From contig JAODUP010000436.1 of assembly GCA_025642065.1 (NCBI GenBank), positions 62,001-126,000 of the forward strand: a stretch of 64,000 bases of DNA, in the 5' to 3' direction. Positions 57,301-64,000 of this stretch are shown piece after piece. The position numbers were made by a program, and so were the translations under genes. The notes under the pieces are model-generated. The model was not told the DNA's origin. It searched no databases and saw only the letters and a list, made by a program, of their open reading frames with translations. Every line of letters starts with the position of its first letter. Position 1 is the first letter of the stretch. The stretch is from Paralvinella palmiformis. Lineage: Eukaryota; Annelida; Polychaeta; Terebellida; Alvinellidae.

Positions 57301-57890
57301 TATGTATGATGGAGATATTTCACACAGATATGAACTGGCAACTTCGTGGTCTAAATGGTAACTACCACCTCGGTTCAAATCTCAGCACGGGTAGGTCTGA
57401 GAGGCGTTTAATTTTGTATCTTTACTTCGCTTCATTACCTTTGGAGATCACTCAGCCCATTTAGCCTACCATGTGCACAAAAGTGGCCACAAAACATCAC
57501 ACAGATATGAAGGCCAGTTGTGTTTGAGAAATGTTAAATTGTGGGTACCAGAATTAAATTTGTTACAAGACATGTGGAGTTATGAAAAAGAATTTTCATT
57601 TGGTCACATCCACTGAAATTCTGTTTGTTAAAAATATTTATCACCAATAACTAATCAATCCAGATTTGTTGTAATTCACTCCTTGGGTGTAATGTTTCAA
57701 GAGTTGAACAGCTGGTGGTAGGAATCTGTGTTATTATTTAGACTGTTCCATCATATCTGGAAATGATAAGTATTTGATGTATAATTGGTGGCATATGAAT
57801 TATTGTATTTAATTATTTCAGCATCCAGCCATAAAGTATCAACCCGGTACAGCACCCGAGTTTGGGTATAATGCGATGTGGAAGATCTAA
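48307..57890 (+). CDS. NDUFA10: NADH dehydrogenase [ubiquinone] 1 alpha subcomplex subunit 10, mitochondrial; 8 exons
   Basis: Accessory subunit of mitochondrial complex I, on the matrix face of the proximal membrane arm, with a deoxynucleoside-kinase-like fold. Exons: 48307-48841, 50732-50818, 50990-51111, 53029-53117, 53222-53285, 55702-55811, 57185-57299, 57822-57890; all GT-AG, phases agree, 396 residues (human about 355, insect about 400). The start is ATG 48307: the N-terminus MLAAGCVRLALSRAALKG is a typical Arg-rich, acid-free mitochondrial targeting peptide, and the open frame upstream has no ATG. A P-loop-like GNLGVGK lies at 85-91 after a beta strand (KVIAVE). Then come VVVVRSPFGDHVFAEAM (about 182-198), YNEIREAVLAELLRPHLTIYLDAP (about 212-235), an acidic linker, and a C-terminus with WFFGARYPHD and a terminal EFGYNAMWKI. 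Intron 4 is only 104 nt; introns 1, 3, 5 and 6 carry repeats. Expression is expected to be ubiquitous, which suits its ETS-site promoter. Confidence 0.95.
49519..49737. mobile_element. MITE-like element with AATTCC-rich terminal inverted repeats, copy 2, truncated
   Basis: It begins ATGGGGTCAAT, the sequence expected of the left terminus, follows copy 1 through the CAGAAATATTTCTTCCATGA block and the GGAGTAGGTACT motif, and stops at AAATTTGATGTGG, so the right terminus is missing. It lies in NDUFA10 intron 1. Confidence 0.6.
52150..52520. repeat. Dispersed repeat shared with 4607-4870, copy 2
   Basis: Same ordered motifs as the 4.6 kb copy (GGGGAATTGTCACTGAA, GTTAGACTACATGG, AAAATAATTAT, AACAACTCT), with an extra AT-rich insertion before the end. 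It lies in NDUFA10 intron 3. Confidence 0.5.
52618..53430. repeat. Pair of related 55-bp segments
   Basis: GTGGGATCGGGGG(G/A)TGGA followed by ACATTGTTGATGTGGATATC and AGGATAACCTGA-like sequence occurs at about 52614-52671 and again at about 53372-53430 with few differences, in the same orientation, flanking NDUFA10 exons 4 and 5. Confidence 0.65.
52666..52700 (-). mobile_element. Fragment of ATC-tailed SINE
   Basis: GATGTTTTACGGCCACTTTT and GTGCAC match the inverted 3' end of the SINE family seen at 54311-54504. The rest is absent. Confidence 0.5.
53455..53648. repeat. 36-bp tandem repeat, about 5 units
   Basis: Unit: GTAAAAAAATAGTTGAAATT, then TGGTAAAATCTTGTGT. The units near 53530-53648 are almost identical and those at the left are shorter and diverged. 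It lies in NDUFA10 intron 5. Confidence 0.85.
54311..54504 (-). mobile_element. tRNA-headed SINE with ATC-rich tail, inserted in a LINE relic
   Basis: Minus strand: head GTGCCTCTGTGGTTTAACTG (A box), B box GTTTGAATCTC, body with GGGTTGTTTCATCTTTGAC and CATTACCTTTGGAGGTCGCT, 3' end CAAAAGTGGCC, then TAAAACAACAATC. The flanks share CAACT, a possible short target duplication. Confidence 0.75.
54575..54819. mobile_element. 245-bp Tc1/mariner-pogo-type MITE with about 26-bp inverted ends and TA duplication
   Basis: Left end CCATAGGTCCCTGCCATTAA and right end (inverted) CCGTAGGTCCCAGCCATTAA; the match continues through GCCGA, with two mismatches. TA flanks both sides (54573-54574 and 54820-54821), as expected for TA-target transposons. 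No coding capacity. It splits the surrounding LINE reading frame. Confidence 0.8.
55845..56019 (+). mobile_element. tRNA-headed SINE with ATC-rich tail
   Basis: B box GGTTTGAATCTC, then GTTGTTTCATCTTTGACTTC, AGCTTTGGAGGTCGCTCGGC, CCATTTAGCCTACCATGT, AAAAGTGGCCGTAAAACATC and an ATCATCATC tail. It starts about 35 bp inside NDUFA10 intron 6. Confidence 0.75.
56243..56943. mobile_element. 0.7-kb element with TTTAAAGG-type inverted ends (tentative)
   Basis: The left end TTTAAAGGAACAGTTCAC and the inverted right end TTTAAAGGGACAGTTTC agree at 15 of 17 positions. No transposase frame is present. Ends of this kind are common in invertebrate MITEs. Confidence 0.5.
57333..57499 (+). mobile_element. 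tRNA-headed SINE with ATC-rich tail
   Basis: A-box-like GTGGTCTAAATGG, B box GGTTCAAATCTC, then the family body (CTTCGCTTCATTACCTTTGG, CCATTTAGCCTACCATGTGC, AAAAGTGGCCACAAAACATC). It begins 33 bp after the NDUFA10 exon 7 donor. Confidence 0.75.
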
Positions 57891-58079
57891 CTTGTGGATA
57901 TCGTATAAAATATGATAGCTATGAAAATATTGATTATTTGAGGAAGCACCAGATATGTTATGGCTCCATATCCAGTAATGGACAAAGTAGTACAGATAAG
58001 GTACTGTCAAGTACATATGATGGTTGTAATGGGAATAATCCGTTGTTTTATTTAATGGCAGTAATTTCCTGGATTTGAG

Positions 58080-58085
58080 AATAAA
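58080..58085 (+). terminator. Poly(A) signal of NDUFA10
   Basis: AATAAA 190 bp after the stop codon, followed by a GT-rich stretch (TGTGTC, TTTTGTGTTTG), the usual downstream element. Cleavage is expected near 58100. Confidence 0.6.
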
Positions 58086-58604
58086 TAAGTCATAAATTGT
58101 GTCATGTTTTGTGTTTGCTCCTTTTTACATGTGTGTTGGAGAATAGCATTGATGTTTTTAGTACAGAGAAAAAGGAATGCGTGGTGTTTATTTTTTAAGG
58201 TATAAGTAGCTATCATAGATACCACTGCTTAACTTAGAAATTAAGATACTTGCCAATCAGTTTTGAAAAAAGCAAGTGTATCTTGATAGATGTCATCGGA
58301 TAGCTTATTAAACATTCATAAGATAATTGCTCCAGCACATTAATAACAAGTTAATGTACTTGATTAGTATATGAGGTGTGATGAGAAACATGCTAGATAA
58401 AATGGAAATGGGTACTCGAGATGCAAGCATACGTCTTGAAGAGCAGTACATTGCCCGTCGGATTAATATAATGTCTGACAAATGTTCAGAGAGATTACAA
58501 AAAGATATTGGAGCTTCTCTGTGTTTACAATAAACATTTAAAGCACTCCGCAGATACTCATGTTGTGAAAAAAAGGAATAAAAACGATTTAAAATTTGTT
58601 AAAT

Positions 58605-58610
58605 TTTATT
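58605..58610 (-). terminator. Candidate poly(A) signal of the ANKRD28-like gene
   Basis: TTTATT on + reads AATAAA on the minus strand, followed by T-rich sequence (TTTTTATTCCTTTTTTTC). Another minus-strand AATAAA at 58187-58192 is an alternative and would bring the two transcripts within about 100 bp. Confidence 0.35.
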
Positions 58611-60794
58611 AATCCAGTTATTTACACATTGCATTAAAGAACAGTTTGAGTCGGTTAATTCCCTTTTACACTGTTATATTGCTATTTGTAAAGCACCATA
58701 TATTTGCTAATTTTCATATACAAGACTGACTATTAAATGATTAGATGTATTGTGTTAACTTGTAATCTGTTAGTGACACTGCTACAGGAGATCATGAAAT
58801 TAATGGGAAGCTTTCTGGCTAAATCCACTGTTTCAAGTAGCCTGTAAGATTGTTTTATAGGAAGGTTCCTCACAAAATGAAGCCATTTGTCAACATTAGC
58901 AAAATTAGGCCACAAAAGATAGTTACTTGCTTAGAAATTTGGAAATACATTTTTTAGTTTGAACAGCTTTTGAGTACTAAACAAAAATGAAGTTGCATAA
59001 AAATGATATCTATGTTGCATAAACAAAACACAATGTTGTTACCCATTTAAAAAACAATTAATGGACTTGTATCGATTATAAATTTTAAAATAAAAGTTCT
59101 GCATTTAAAACCTGAAAATATTACGCTATCCAACAAGAAATCTATAATGTATGTCATTCTTACCAGGAAACTGTGATTTATTAAAATCACAGCAACGATT
59201 ACTTCGAATTGACTGAGACTAATGAATGGGAATATAACGTTGTGAAAAAAAATTAAATAATATACACTGTAATAATACTTAAAACAGCATATCACAGAAT
59301 ATGATCTGAATCGCCCTCGTGCACACAAACGCAGCTAGAAATGCAATGCATGAACTGAAAAAATGTATTTTTATCTGCCAGCTATAAAAAAATCAGTTTC
59401 GTCATATGCCAGAATAAAAAAGATAATATTACTAAAAACTAAATTGAAACACAACAAAGCTGATCACTGCCAACATAGGAGAAAAAAACCCCACACAATA
59501 ACTTTACCAAACAGTTCTACTTATACTTGGGTCAAATAAGGACTACCTGAAGTGTTGTAAAGATTATTGATCTTAGCCACCAATCATAATATCAACGTGA
59601 TGTGTTTGGCTCTCACCGCTGCTCGCATCTGGCCGAAGGATCACTGCTCCATTGGATATATATATATATATATCCTACAGACATATATATATATATCTCC
59701 TACAGACAAAGATACCAGTTTGATTTGAATCCAAAGCTGGAGATTTCCTGCAACAGTAGCAGGGTGAAGTATAAACAATGACCAAAATCCGTGGACACAC
59801 CATGCTCCACTCAAACCAAATAAACAGCATTCACTGCGGACATAATAATAAGTTAATTCACGTCAAGACACAAATAATGGAATGTGTTCAGAATTTTTTT
59901 TTAAACATTCCACAGCAGCGAGACGTTGGAGATAAACAAACATTATGATATCACAATGTCACCACCATAGAAATGTGGCTGAATTAGTTGACGTCCCATG
60001 TTCTATAAGCTACGACATTCAGTCAATCACAAAACATCCATTTAAGCAGAATAGCACAGCAAACTTGTTCAAATAAACTGTTATCTAGCATGGAATGGTC
60101 AAGTGATTAAAATGCCAGAATATAGCTTGTAGTAGCACTGAATTTAAAACTGGTCAGAATACATTGTGTGTGTGGATGAATGAATGTACGAAAAACAATC
60201 CTGTCTCCATCCAAACATTAATTTTCTGTCTTCAGCCAACAAGATTCTAGGAATAAAGCAATACGTCAGATGAGCACCGAAATAACACATGGCTATTCCA
60301 ACATCTGGCACTATGCAGGCGACGTTACACTTCTAGGTTATAAACAATCGAGGTATGGATATCAGAATTCGTTAGCGAGCAGCAGGTTTCTTCACACCTG
60401 TCCTGAGAGCAGTACACAGTAACACGTTATCACATGGACACAGTAATCTAAGCTACGTTATAAATATTACAAGAAGCCTTTACACAGCAACTTGGCACAA
60501 ACGCTTTCTTCGAACACATGAACACCTCGCCAGCTGTAATTATCCAACCACTGGCAACAATTGTCTAAAACAATTTGACATATCTAGATAAACCTCATTA
60601 TTAACTAAAACCCTACAAAACGTGGGCCTAGTTTATTTGATAATGATGAGGTTTACTGGAATTCTTAAACACGAAAATATTAATTATGAAATCAGTCCGT
60701 TAAAAAACAGTGAATATCTACAACATAAGTGTCCAATGTTTGATTAATAGGATTTGATTATTAAAGCTGCACAAAATAATTTTAGATATCAATA

Positions 60795-60834
<40 letters not shown>

Positions 60835-61471
60835 GAGACAAAAGCAAAAACTATTTTATTTGTGATGTCTGGCAAGTAAATATCACAACAAACAAGAAAA
60901 TGCTGGTATTTATATCTAGCTAATACTGGAAAATAAGTTTGTGTTAACTGACCTAGAGTTACGTCCATATATTAAACATGTACTGCGCAAATGTGATATA
61001 ACAATGGTAATATTTCAGGGGGAGAACAACAACAACAACACAACAACTGCAGCAGCAAGGAAATAAGGATGTATAACAAATGCTATTTTGTATACAACAA
61101 CAGCCAATTAGCAACAAACATTAGTAGACTGGATCTCCCACCCAACCACCCAAAACGCACACAGAATCAATCAGTCGCTCTAATCATATGATACAGATGC
61201 AGTAAAAAAAAAATCGCCAATTCACAGACATTTTTTCTCACATAAACGATGCACGAACATAAACACCAGTCTCTCTGCCTAACGACAAACGGAAGCACAA
61301 ATCTCATGTTAATTAAATGGTGAACAAAATATGACACTTTATGGTAAGTTGACTGCTCACAGTAACATAAAGGAGAGCGACTCAAACGGTGAAAGAGAGA
61401 TGAAGAAAGCTGGAGATAGTCATTTCTGGATTAGTTGAGGAACACCAGGCCTGGATCAGTGTCTGCACTCA

Positions 61472-61617
61472 TCAGTAGAACTCGGAGTCAGAACTCTGGA
61501 CAGATCCCGTTTCAAGTTTATCCTTTCCCATGTGATCAACGAGGCTGTTGGCAGAGACATCGCCCGAAGATATATTACTTTCACCTGATAAACGACTGTT
61601 GTCTGGAAAAATAAAGC

Positions 61618-61652
<35 letters not shown>

Positions 61653-63761
61653 CATGCATGAACACACATGCCCACACACAATATATCTAAAATGATTATA
61701 GCTAACGATTGTTGCTAATAACTATAGCCATTGTTCATTATTTAACATACTAAAGACCTTCCCCATTAGGAGCCATTCCTAGGACTGACTATTTCTCCAT
61801 GATATCCCATTAATTATTCTGACCATTGTCTATTATGGCCAACTGTCTATTATAACATTTCCTATTTACAATCATTCTCTAATTTATTATATCAAACTCA
61901 GTCAAATCTGATGGAAATAGTTCCTTCAACCCCCCCCACCAACCCCCAAAATCTCATTTTAGTAATAATTCAAGTGACAATAACTTAATTATCAAATAGA
62001 AAAATATCTGTTAAAGTAATGATATTTCCACATATTAATATTGGTCCACTTCTCGTCAACAAATTTCCAGTGGATAAGTACGGCCCATTTAGCCAACCAT
62101 GTGCACAAAAGTGGCTGTAAAACATCAATCATCATCACCATTAAGTGTAATACAGTTCTTGGTGAGACAGTTGTCTCCAAAAGAACTGTACCACACTTAA
62201 CAGAAACCTGATGCAGATGTTATGGCCTTTTTGATGTACTTGTATTTAATTTTGCAACATTATTGTCAAAATTTTCACTTAACATACTTTCCCTTGGACG
62301 GGCAAGAGACGAATAATGAAATAATTAAAAACAAATGTAACCATTTCCCCTTTCTCCATTATGACGTCTCCCTCAAAATAGTGTTTAACTACCAATCATG
62401 ATCATGAAATGAAAACTTCCTATTTTCTCATATTCTTTATGCAGCATTGATTCCTAATTGTTTAACAAACCAATTCCCTAAAAATGAGATTGCCTCAGAA
62501 TAAGGGCATTCTTAATTGGTGGATGCTACATTTTATGAGCAAATTTTATTTCCCAGAATCAAAGTTTTTTCCTCCAAATGGTGTAATATTTCCTACACAT
62601 TTGATGAACAAAGGTAGTTTGTTTATAGGAAAATGATTTGATTAATAAAAGTCTCAAGTCTGACACCTGAGCTCCATCTCCTACAGAAACTTACTTAGTG
62701 TATAGGTTCCCAAACTAATCTGTGATGCACGACCAAGAGTACAATTGACGGAATTAGCTGGGATCATCACAGACAGGATCATAGCAAGACACTCGGCAAC
62801 CTCCCTACATGGAGCACATGCTAGTGCTGGTGTGTATCCTGAAAATAAATATTTAAAAAAATATATTTACATGAAAAGCAGGCAGACCTGTATATGAAAA
62901 GAACATAATGTCTGTGGCAAAGGTTGTTATATGGAAAGTCTGCAGTTTTTATTTCTGATGGCTGCAACTGGCTACAGTAAAACAGAAGTCGTTCAGTCTT
63001 TGTTCTGAATTACACCTATTTATGTATCATATAAAAACCTGTTAATCAGTTGTCGCTGTTCTATGAAAAAAGCAAACCTGCAATGTATCATTAAGTTTGG
63101 CTTATATATTTTTGTGTCTAAGCCAATCCTGGCAAAATAAAGCTAATATTACCAAGTTTTAATTTCTAGTGTACTCAATATGGTGTAATAATAGATAACT
63201 TGATCCATTCAATGCCCCAACACACAATATCATAAATGACAATAATTGTCAATGGAATTACAAATTATCCCTGTGATCCCTAGTGTAACATGTGTGCTAT
63301 CAATCCTACACCCATCCCATTGTGACATCACTCTACTGTAAGCTAATCACTGATCATAATTTGGATATGATTTTGATGAATTTAAGACCAAGCAATGAAT
63401 TACTATCCATCCACTGATAGCGTTATTTTGTCAAAGTCAATACAAAATTTTAAATGTTTGACAGAACAAAGAGCTGTTATTGTTATATTTATGGACATAA
63501 TTAGTTCGGGGATGTCAATCAAGAAAACAAATTTAGACTACAAGCGAAGAAAAAATGGTCCTCAGGATCCCAAAAGGTAACAATTTTCCAAATAAGTGAA
63601 ACACACACTCACAAACACATACATACATGGAATGAGGAATAGAGATGTTCCATAAGAAATAGTGCTTACCATTTTCATCTGTGGAGAAGACACTAGCACC
63701 TTTTGTTAACAACATCTGTACAAAAGGAACCATTCCTTGTTGTGCTGCTATATGTAAAGCT
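61472..63761 (-). CDS. ANKRD28: PP6 regulatory ankyrin-repeat subunit (ANKRD28/44/52 family), last 3 exons, 5' part outside the window
   Basis: Visible exons on the minus strand, 5' to 3': 63761-63670, 62838-62695 and 61602-61472 (stop TGA at 61474-61472). Splice sites are GT-AG and phases agree; 121 residues plus stop are seen. The first exon encodes the end of an ankyrin repeat (ALHIAAQQG, then VQMLLTKGASV and TDENG). The second continues with YTPALACAP, EVAECLAMIL; vertebrate ANKRD28/44 end their repeat array with the near-identical ASVLAVDENGYTPALACAP and DVADCLALIL. The last exon is a Ser-rich tail ending SSDSEFY, like the DSDSETY/F ends of ANKRD28 and ANKRD44. Family members are about 1,000-residue scaffolds with roughly 28 ankyrin repeats that bind PP6 catalytic and SAPS subunits. 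The gene is partial because the remaining exons lie to the right of 64000. It is probably the single pre-duplication orthologue, so the choice of symbol among ANKRD28, 44 and 52 is arbitrary. Confidence 0.88.
62079..62140 (+). mobile_element. 3' fragment of ATC-tailed SINE
   Basis: GCCCATTTAGCCAACCATGT, GCACAAAAGTGGCTGTAAAA and CATCAATCATCATCACC match the 3' end of the family. It lies antisense in an ANKRD28-like intron. Confidence 0.65.
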
Positions 63762-63825
63762 CTGGAAAACAATAATAACAACAACAACAATCACAAAATT
63801 TGGGCTTTGAATGAAGGAGATGACG

Positions 63826-63960
63826 ATGATCATTGATGATTGATGTTTTACGGCCACTTTTGTGCACAAGGTAGGCTAAATGGGCCGAGCGATCTTCAAA
63901 GGTAATGAGGCGAAGTCAAAGACGAAACAAACTTCAGATAAACCCACACCAAAATTCTCT
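63826..63960 (-). mobile_element. ATC-tailed SINE, partial
   Basis: Inverted family sequence: GATGATTGATGTTTTACGGC, CACTTTTGTGCACAAGGTAG, GGGCCGAGCGATCTTCAAAG and GGCGAAGTCAAAGACGAAAC. The tRNA head is decayed or replaced after about 63960. Confidence 0.7.
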
Positions 63961-64000
63961 TCTGTTGATTGGTGGCTTTAGTTAAGGGCTGGCCCCATAT

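Larger units (their letters stand above)
57891..61471. other. Convergent 3' ends of NDUFA10 and the ANKRD28-like gene
   Basis: 57891 to about 58110 is NDUFA10 3' UTR. The minus strand downstream of the ANKRD stop at 61472 is probably a long 3' UTR of up to about 2.9 kb: CA-rich and GTTT-poor on the + strand, without recognised exons. (TA)n tracts lie at 59656-59697 and 60796-60834. Confidence 0.45.

Overview
The window is animal nuclear DNA from a gene-sparse, AT-rich and intron-rich genome. It has spliceosomal GT-AG introns, dense (TA)n, (GT)n and (CT)n microsatellites, tRNA-headed SINEs with (ACTC)n or ATC-rich tails, and CR1-like LINE relics. These traits and the protein sequences fit a lophotrochozoan, probably a gastropod mollusc, but the species cannot be named from sequence alone. 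Nothing prokaryotic, viral or organellar was seen. Most short open frames lie in introns or repeats and are not genes.

Four genes can be reconstructed by joining exons. (1) 2305-36075, + strand: a DRAK/STK17 serine/threonine kinase in seven exons, about 489 residues, with one 19.2 kb intron. (2) About 41020-44441, + strand: a small coiled-coil protein whose C-terminus resembles TEX12, a synaptonemal-complex central-element protein. It has two near-identical 52-nt copies of one exon, and these cannot both be spliced into one message without causing a stop. (3) 48307-57890, + strand: NDUFA10 (396 residues, eight exons), a mitochondrial complex I subunit, with a promoter carrying two inverted ETS/NRF-2-type sites. 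(4) 61472-63761, - strand: the last three exons of an ANKRD28/44/52-type PP6 regulatory ankyrin-repeat subunit, whose 5' part lies beyond the right edge. Genes 3 and 4 converge tail to tail.

The non-coding sequence falls into blocks. 1-2304 is upstream of or a 5'-UTR intron of the kinase. 2.8-32.3 kb is kinase introns rich in microsatellites, with three sense-oriented SINE copies, a third-family SINE, a LINE tail, two TIR elements and degenerate minisatellites. 36.1-41 kb is probable kinase 3' UTR and intergenic DNA. 44.4-48.3 kb carries a 51-bp tandem repeat and an antisense LINE relic. NDUFA10 introns hold a nested transposon (LINE relic cut by a SINE and by a TIR element), more SINEs and a 0.7 kb TIR element. 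The most unusual object is the duplicated exon of the TEX12-like gene: one copy is bracketed by UG-repeat tracts, an arrangement known elsewhere to control exon skipping.

The genes have unrelated roles (apoptosis-related kinase, meiotic chromosome synapsis, respiration, phosphatase regulation). Nothing suggests they work together; they are simply neighbours.
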